A DNA stretch of 7,580 bases from JBBDWZ01 sp050732575 (lineage in GTDB: Bacteria; Gemmatimonadota; Gemmatimonadetes; Longimicrobiales; RSA9): positions 1-7,580 of the forward strand of contig JBOHRF010000249.1 of NCBI GenBank assembly GCA_050732575.1, in the 5' to 3' direction. Shown here one piece after another: positions 1 to 7,580 of this stretch. The notes under the pieces were generated by a model. The model was not told the DNA's origin, searched no databases, and saw only the letters and a list, made by a program, of their open reading frames with translations. Every line of letters begins with the position of its first letter. Position 1 is the stretch's first letter. The position numbers were made by a program, and so were the translations under genes.

Positions 1-196
1 CCATCACCCATTGTGCCGGCCCATTGCGCCAGATCGTCGGCACCGGCATGGAGTTCATCGCCCACCTTCTCGATGCTGAACACGCGACCGGCGCATTCTC
101 GCGTGCAATCCAGTCCCAGAACGCGGGACAGAAAACGAAACCGGAGTGGAGATTCCTGGCCTGGATAAAGACGTTGGCATCGGGCAGGTAGGCCAT
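1..196 (-). pseudogene. DUF4411 PIN-like putative toxin, frameshifted and cut by the window edge
   Basis: Reading leftward from ATG 196-194, the first 34 codons give an N-terminus typical of DUF4411 proteins: MAYLPDANVFIQARN, then FCPAFWDWIAREN. D6 in 'DAN' fits the first acidic residue of a PIN-like nuclease. After about position 95 the same frame loses all resemblance to the family. The frame beginning at position 92 continues it with GRVFSIEKVGDEL and then DDLAQWAGTMGDG up to the edge, including the E of 'DEL' that PIN folds usually need. This fits a one-base deletion near 92-94. Neither frame meets a stop before position 1. The start overlaps the stop of the upstream HTH-peptidase gene by one base (TGATG), and no strong Shine-Dalgarno is visible, so translation probably depends on coupling. 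DUF4411 genes commonly sit beside ImmA/IrrE-HTH genes as presumed toxin-antitoxin pairs; that role is inferred from family knowledge. A base-calling error instead of a true mutation cannot be excluded. Confidence 0.75.
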
Positions 197-1349
197 CACG
201 CGATGACGTGCAGCGTGCGGCCCAGCTCGCGGAACGTCTCCAGCTTCGAAATGCCGAGCATGCGGAAGGCGTCGCGATACAACGTACGCCCCTCCAGCGT
301 GCTCTCCACAAGTGCAGCGGCAAACCGCCTGCTTACTCGCACGGCCTGGGTGAGGTAGAAATCACCGCCGCCGGCTATGGCCCTGGCCGGCATGCTGGCC
401 AGCGCGGCCGCGTATTCCTGCTGGAACCGAGATCTGGAAATCGCGCCCGCGTCGAACAGGCGGCGTAGAATGACCAGGCCGCTGACTTTGAACTCACGAG
501 CCAGCCTGGACAATGCCACGTCGATGCTTTCCTCGGGACGCAGCTCCTGCACGAGCGTGTCCATGGGTACCAGCAGCTCGGCCGCGACCTCATTACACCA
601 GGTCTCGACATCACCATCCGATAAGTCCTGCAGATCGGCGTCAGAAACCGCCGACTGACCGAGCCACACGTGCGCGAGCTCGTGCGCCAGCGTGAACATC
701 TGTGCAGCCTTGCTGTCCGCGCCGTTGATGAACACGAGCGGCGCCAGCGGATCTACGATGGCAAAACCGCGAAACTCGTCCGGATCGAGCGGGCGGTGAT
801 TGTTATTGAAGACCACTCCGCTGCACATGACCATTACGCCGGCATTCTCGGCCCGGGCGATGAACTGGCGGAGCGCCTCGGTCCAGCTCCCCAGTTTGCG
901 CCGGGAATCGACGTCGAATCCCAATGTGGCGCCGATGTCTGCGGCGGCATCCTCATGCGGAGTGGCCGTCGTAGCGGAACCAACAAAACTCTTGCGAGGC
1001 TCGCCCGCGCTGCGCGCGTATTCCTGATACCACGACTGACGCGCCTGACACAGGTAAACGGTGTCCAGGAGATTCGGGCTGGGCCGCGACCGCTTGCTGC
1101 GGCCCGATCGAAAGTCTGGAATCGGAACCTGCTCATCCGGGGGCCGCGGCAGGAACAAATAGCCGACCGGCACCGAGACCGCGCGCGCAAAGGCTTCGAG
1201 CTGCTTGAGCGTTGGCGAGGCGTCTCCATCCTCCCACGCCTCGATCTTTGGGAAGCGGCCAGTCAAATCCGCGATGCTCGCGCCGGCACGCTCACGCGCC
1301 CAGCGAAGCATCGAGGGATTGACATCCGGCCGAACCGGGGGCGACTTCT

Positions 1350-1353
<4 letters not shown>
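196..1353 (-). CDS. XRE-family HTH regulator fused to ImmA/IrrE-type zinc metallopeptidase
   Basis: The product has 385 residues. Residues about 14-66 form an XRE-type helix-turn-helix (MLRWARERAG, then KIEAWEDGDASPTLKQLEAFA and a GYLFLP end), expected to bind operator DNA. Residues about 150-265 form the ImmA/IrrE (DUF955, COG2856) peptidase core, with the zinc motif HELAH at 224-228 inside TLAHELAHVWLG. The family's third ligand would come from an acidic residue just before AAELLVP (E250 or E255). The remaining 120 or so residues are mostly helical in appearance and are typical of the longer family members; I assign them no function. The start is GTG at 1353, supported by a GGAG at 1359-1362 five bases upstream and by the GTGA overlap with the helicase stop. 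Known relatives (ImmA of ICEBs1, IrrE/PprI of Deinococcus) cleave partner repressors. Fused HTH forms beside DUF4411 are thought to act as antitoxin or regulator. The active-site motif is intact, so the protein is probably functional. Its actual target is unknown. Confidence 0.9.
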
Positions 1354-4925
<3,572 letters not shown>

Positions 4926-4935
4926 TGAAGAACGC

Positions 4936-4948
4936 GTATCCGGGATAC
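4936..4948. promoter_or_regulatory. Palindrome GTATCCGGGATAC, candidate operator
   Basis: Perfect six-base arms (GTATCC and GGATAC) surround a single central G, 10 bases upstream of the helicase ATG. The position is right for an operator over the transcription start or leader of the operon. An XRE-type regulator encoded in the same operon is the natural candidate binder, which is inference. The site could also fold weakly in RNA near the ribosome binding region, which lacks a good Shine-Dalgarno. Confidence 0.4.
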
Positions 4949-4965
4949 CATGGATATTAGGCGTA

Positions 4966-4977
4966 GTAAATGTTTAC
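4966..4977. promoter_or_regulatory. Palindrome GTAAATGTTTAC, candidate operator
   Basis: Perfect five-base arms (GTAAA and TTTAC) surround a two-base centre. This is an AT-rich island in GC-rich surroundings, 40 bases upstream of the helicase start. It overlaps the possible -35 element on the minus strand (TTGTAA at 4979-4974). It shares the GTA...TAC outer bases with the second palindrome 18 bases away, so the two could be paired half-specific sites for one regulator. No binding evidence exists. Confidence 0.4.
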
Positions 4978-5070
4978 AAGCCGCCGTTGGCTGCACAGAG
5001 ACTGTAACGATCACTGCTGACTGACCGCACGCAAGGTCCAAGGGCGCGTACGTTGGGCTCTGGTTGTCAG

Positions 5071-5155
5071 TTTTCAGAAGGTAGGGACATCCTGACCGGG
5101 TGTTTTTCAGAACCTTTCCCCACTCGATTCTGAGTTTTTTCAAAACTTTCCCCAC
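5071..5155 (+). repeat. Multiple terminal repeats at the IS21 left end
   Basis: Two close copies of a motif of about 20 bases lie at 5103-5123 and 5136-5155. Both read TTTTTCA, then GAAC or AAAC, then TTTCCCCAC, differing by one substitution and one missing C. A shorter third copy, TTTTCAGAA, is at 5071-5079. IS21 elements usually carry several such repeats at each end, thought to be the binding sites for the IstA transposase. The matching inverted copies at the right end would lie beyond the window. Confidence 0.7.
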
Positions 5156-5205
5156 CCCAGCCGCGTGACCACTGTCGCTCCCGGAACCGCCCATGACGGG
5201 CGGGC

Positions 5206-5213
5206 AGGAGGGG
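5206..5213 (+). promoter_or_regulatory. Ribosome binding site that fixes the istA start
   Basis: AGGAGGGG lies four to six bases before ATG 5217. It lies inside the reading frame downstream of the earlier in-frame ATG at 5193, which has no comparable site, so 5217 is the better start. Confidence 0.7.
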
Positions 5214-5216
5214 GCG

Positions 5217-6815
5217 ATGACGTACCGGGAGGTCACGATGATCGAGGTGAAGGAGATCCTGCGCCTGTGGCTGGCCGGCGTTCCCAAGCAGCGCATTTCG
5301 GGGATGCTGGGCGTCGACCGCAAGACGATTCGTCGCTACATCGCGCTGGCCGCGGCGCATGGGTTGGAGCCGTTGCACGGCCCGGCGAGTCTTACCGAGG
5401 AGCGGCTGGTGTCAATTCTGCTGGCCCTGAAGACCGGCACGGGGCGGCTGCGCGGTGAAGGCTGGGAGCTGTGCGCCGCGCGACGCGAGTTCATCAGCAA
5501 CAAGCTCAAGAGCAAGGTCAAGCTCTCGAAGATCCGTACGCTGCTCGCCCGAGACGGTGTACTGGTTTCGTATGCGACGCTGCGTCGCTTCGCCGTTTCC
5601 GAGCTGGACTTCGGCAAGCTCGCAGCGACGATTCCCGTTGCCGATCCCGAGGGCGGCCGTGAGGTACAGCTCGACACGGGCTGGGTGGGTTCGCTGGAGC
5701 CCGACCTCTTCGGCAAGCGCCGCCGTTTCCGGGCCTGGATCTTCACGCCCGCCCTCTCGCGGTTTCGCTTCGTCTGGCCCGTGTTCCAGGAGACGACCGC
5801 GTCGGCCATCGAAGCGTGCGAGGAGGCGTGGGACTTCTATGGCGGCATTTTCCATGTGCTCATCCCCGATAACACCAAAGCAATCGTCGCACTGGCAGAC
5901 CCACTCGGTGCCCGCATCAACGCGGCGTTTCTCGAGTATGCGCAAGCGCGCGCCTTTCACATCGACCCCGCACGCGCGCGCAGTCCACGAGACAAAGCAC
6001 GCGTCGAGCGTACGGTGCCGACCGTACGCGACGCCTGCTTCGGTGGTGAGGTGCTGCAGGAACTCGAGGATGCGCGTCGGCGCGCCCGGCACTGGTGCCT
6101 CGAGGAGTACGGCATGCGCCGGCACTCCACCACGCGCCGCTATCCGCTCGAGCACTTCGAAGCAGAAGAGAAACCACAACTGCTCCCGGCACCGAGCGAG
6201 CGCTACGACATCCCGCTCTGGCGTGACCCCAAGGTTGCACGCGATCAACATGCGCAGGTCGATCGCGCACTCTACTCTCTGCCACGCCCATACGTCGGCA
6301 AGGTGCTGCGTGCGCGCGCCGATCGTTCCACGGTGCGCTTCTATGAGGGCAGCGTACTGGTCAAGACTCACCCGCGCATGCTGCCCGGCCGTCGCTCGAC
6401 CGACCCGAGTGACTTCCCACCAGAGAAGTCTGCCTACGCTCTGCGCGACATCAACTTCCTGCAGCAACAGGCCACCCAGCACGGCGCGCACATCGGTCAG
6501 CTCGCCGCTGTGATTCTGGAAGGTCCATTGCCCTGGACCCGCATGCGTCGCGTGTACGCGCTGCTCGGTCTCGTGCGCAAGTACGGCGCAGCGCGCGTCG
6601 AGGAAGCATCGGCCACGGCGCTGGCTTTCGAGATGCACGACGTCCGCCGGCTGGAGCGCATGCTCAAGAACGGCTCACCCATTCCCGCCGCTCCTGCACC
6701 CACAAACGTGATCCCGCTCGCGCGCTATCTGCGCCCCGCGAGTCAATATGCTCTACCGTTCGCACAGCGCGAGCGCATGCCCACAAACCACAATCAGAAT
6801 GGAGAAGAGAGATGA
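5217..6815 (+). CDS. istA: IS21-family transposase IstA
   Basis: With start ATG 5217 the product has 532 residues, close to the roughly 500 usual for IstA. Residues about 12-42 form a helix-turn-helix for end binding (LRLWLAGVPKQRISGMLGV). The RNase H-like catalytic core shows D153 in QLDTGWVG, D218 in LIPDNTKA and E264 in DKARVERTV, which is the expected DDE triad. The C-terminal part (about 330-530) is basic and matches the beta-barrel and IstB-interaction region of the family. The enzyme cuts and joins the element ends and needs IstB. An in-frame ATG at 5193 would add eight residues but lacks a ribosome binding site. The stop overlaps the istB start in ATGA (6812-6815), so the two are translationally coupled. 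No frameshift or stop interrupts it. Confidence 0.93.
   Translation: MTYREVTMIEVKEILRLWLAGVPKQRISGMLGVDRKTIRRYIALAAAHGLEPLHGPASLTEERLVSILLALKTGTGRLRGEGWELCAARREFISNKLKSKVKLSKIRTLLARDGVLVSYATLRRFAVSELDFGKLAATIPVADPEGGREVQLDTGWVGSLEPDLFGKRRRFRAWIFTPALSRFRFVWPVFQETTASAIEACEEAWDFYGGIFHVLIPDNTKAIVALADPLGARINAAFLEYAQARAFHIDPARARSPRDKARVERTVPTVRDACFGGEVLQELEDARRRARHWCLEEYGMRRHSTTRRYPLEHFEAEEKPQLLPAPSERYDIPLWRDPKVARDQHAQVDRALYSLPRPYVGKVLRARADRSTVRFYEGSVLVKTHPRMLPGRRSTDPSDFPPEKSAYALRDINFLQQQATQHGAHIGQLAAVILEGPLPWTRMRRVYALLGLVRKYGAARVEEASATALAFEMHDVRRLERMLKNGSPIPAAPAPTNVIPLARYLRPASQYALPFAQRERMPTNHNQNGEER
6008..6029. repeat. Perfect 9-bp inverted repeat inside istA
   Basis: GCGTACGGT and ACCGTACGC flank a four-base GCCG loop, directly after the first two bases of the codon for the catalytic E264. 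It would form a stable hairpin in mRNA or single-stranded DNA. It encodes part of ERTVPTVRD, so it may simply reflect codon choice over two similar TV(R) motifs. Confidence 0.35.
6801..6804 (+). promoter_or_regulatory. istB ribosome binding site within the end of istA
   Basis: GGAG, seven bases before ATG 6812, lies in the last codons of istA and supports istB starting at the ATGA overlap. Confidence 0.65.
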
Positions 6816-7580
6816 CACCTGCAGAACTGCTTTCCCCTGACCTGCGAGCTGTCCTGCGCCGGCTCAAACTTTCGCGCCTCAGCGACACGCTCCCCGAACG
6901 CGTCGCACTCGCGCGGCAGCAGAAGATGCCTCATCAGGACTTCCTCCTGCTCGTGCTCTCCGATGAAGCATCCCGCCGCGACAGTCAGTCCGCTCAGCTG
7001 CGCGCCCAGCGCGCTCATCTCGACCCCTCTCTGCACCTGGAAGCCTGGGATGAAACCGCCAACGTCACCTTCGATCGCGCGCTGCTCAACGAACTCGTCT
7101 CCCTGCGCTTCCTCGAGGCTCGCGCACACCTCACCATCGTCGGCCCCGTGGGCGTCGGCAAAACCTTTCTCGCTCACGCCCTCGGCCACATCGCCTGCCG
7201 GCGTCGCTTCTCCGTTCTCGCCGTGCGCGCGGAGCGGATGCTGAAACTCCTCAAACATTCACGCCTCGATCATTCTCACGAGACCGAGTTGCGAAAGCTG
7301 ATCGCGACTGACCTGCTCATCATCGATGACTTCGCCCTGGATGCCATGGATACCATCGAAAGTCGTGACGCCTACGAGATCCTCACGGAGCGGCACCGCG
7401 CCGGCTCCATCATCGTGACCTCCAATCGCGGACCCGATGAGTGGCTGGCCACCTTCGCCGATCCCGTCCGCGCCCAGAGCGCCATCGACCGCTTCACCAG
7501 CAACTCGTATGACCTGGTGATCGAAGGGGAGTCCTATCGACGGAGGCTGAAACCCAATCTGAGCCCTCGACATTCGGAGC
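6812..7580 (+). CDS. istB: IS21-family helper ATPase IstB (3' end cut by window)
   Basis: An open frame of 256 codons runs from ATG 6812 to the window edge with no stop. IstB proteins are usually about 250-270 residues, so only a few codons are probably missing. It has the family's N-terminal helical domain (about 1-80). The AAA+ domain shows Walker A GPVGVGKT at 111-118, Walker B LLIIDDF at 168-174, a sensor-like TSNR at 203-206 and an arginine-finger-like IDRF at 225-228. It closes with the characteristic SYRRRLKP near residues 241-248. IstB is a DnaC/DnaA-like ATPase that assembles on target DNA and stimulates IstA to insert there. It overlaps istA by four bases, so both proteins should be made together. 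Nothing in the visible part suggests decay. Confidence 0.93.
   Translation, partial: MTPAELLSPDLRAVLRRLKLSRLSDTLPERVALARQQKMPHQDFLLLVLSDEASRRDSQSAQLRAQRAHLDPSLHLEAWDETANVTFDRALLNELVSLRFLEARAHLTIVGPVGVGKTFLAHALGHIACRRRFSVLAVRAERMLKLLKHSRLDHSHETELRKLIATDLLIIDDFALDAMDTIESRDAYEILTERHRAGSIIVTSNRGPDEWLATFADPVRAQSAIDRFTSNSYDLVIEGESYRRRLKPNLSPRHSE

Larger units (their letters stand above)
4926..5064. other. Non-coding upstream region of the defence operon, bounded by the IS end
   Basis: No convincing gene lies here. The stretch holds two perfect short palindromes next to the helicase start and then ordinary sequence up to the presumed IS21 end. On the minus strand, TTGTAA (4979-4974) and TAATAT (4959-4954) could be promoter elements, but their 14-base spacing is shorter than the usual 17, so any promoter call is weak. 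Whether the full native promoter survived the IS insertion cannot be judged from this window. Confidence 0.5.
5065..7580 (+). mobile_element. IS21-family insertion sequence (left end, istA, partial istB)
   Basis: The istA-istB gene pair with a four-base overlap defines the IS21 family. The left boundary is set near TGTCAG at 5065-5070 because family ends usually start with TG, and the repeated terminal motifs typical of IS21 begin right after it. The exact first base is uncertain by several bases because the right end and the target duplication lie outside the window. The element is transcribed away from the helicase operon. Both genes look intact, so the element may be active. Confidence 0.8.

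Noticed and set aside
4954..4979. A standard sigma-70 promoter for the helicase operon (TTGTAA and TAATAT)
   Set aside because: The spacing is only 14 bases, too short for a confident promoter; mentioned only as a possibility.
5193..5216. Upstream in-frame ATG as the istA start
   Set aside because: No ribosome binding site precedes it, whereas ATG 5217 has AGGAGGGG at proper spacing and gives a family-like N-terminus.
5412..6638. A 408-codon open frame on the minus strand
   Set aside because: It is antisense to istA, which has the complete DDE triad and a good ribosome binding site.

Overview
The window is GC-rich bacterial DNA with strongly G/C-biased third codon positions. It looks proteobacterial in style, but no rRNA or housekeeping gene is present to fix the taxon. 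It is accessory DNA in two blocks that point away from each other.

Left block (positions 1 to about 5064, all genes on the minus strand, read right to left): a tightly coupled three-gene cassette. It starts with a 1191-residue SNF2/HepA-like helicase that ends in a DUF3883 nuclease-like domain. Next comes a 385-residue XRE-type HTH protein fused to an ImmA/IrrE zinc-peptidase domain. Last is a DUF4411 PIN-like protein that runs off the left edge. The first two genes overlap by four bases (GTGA) and the next two by one base (TGATG), so they are almost certainly one translationally coupled operon. The last two genes look like a toxin-antitoxin type pair. The helicase belongs to a family found in phage-defence and restriction-like islands. 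The DUF4411 gene carries an apparent single-base frameshift at about position 92, so its product is probably broken here, unless this is a sequencing error. Two near-adjacent perfect palindromes lie just upstream of the helicase ATG and are candidate operators, possibly for the operon's own XRE regulator.

Right block (about 5065 to beyond 7580, plus strand): an IS21-family insertion sequence. Its left end carries several copies of a short repeat, followed by istA (DDE transposase with all three acidic residues) and istB (AAA+ helper ATPase, truncated by the window edge only a few codons before its expected end). istA and istB overlap by four bases (ATGA).

The IS abuts the defence cassette about 140 bases upstream of the helicase start and is transcribed away from it. 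It may therefore have separated the cassette from upstream partner genes such as a methyltransferase or ATPase, which are not visible here. The most interesting element is the defence-type helicase-nuclease coupled in one operon to a peptidase-regulator/PIN toxin pair whose toxin appears mutated. No tRNA, rRNA, CRISPR array or convincing terminator was seen.
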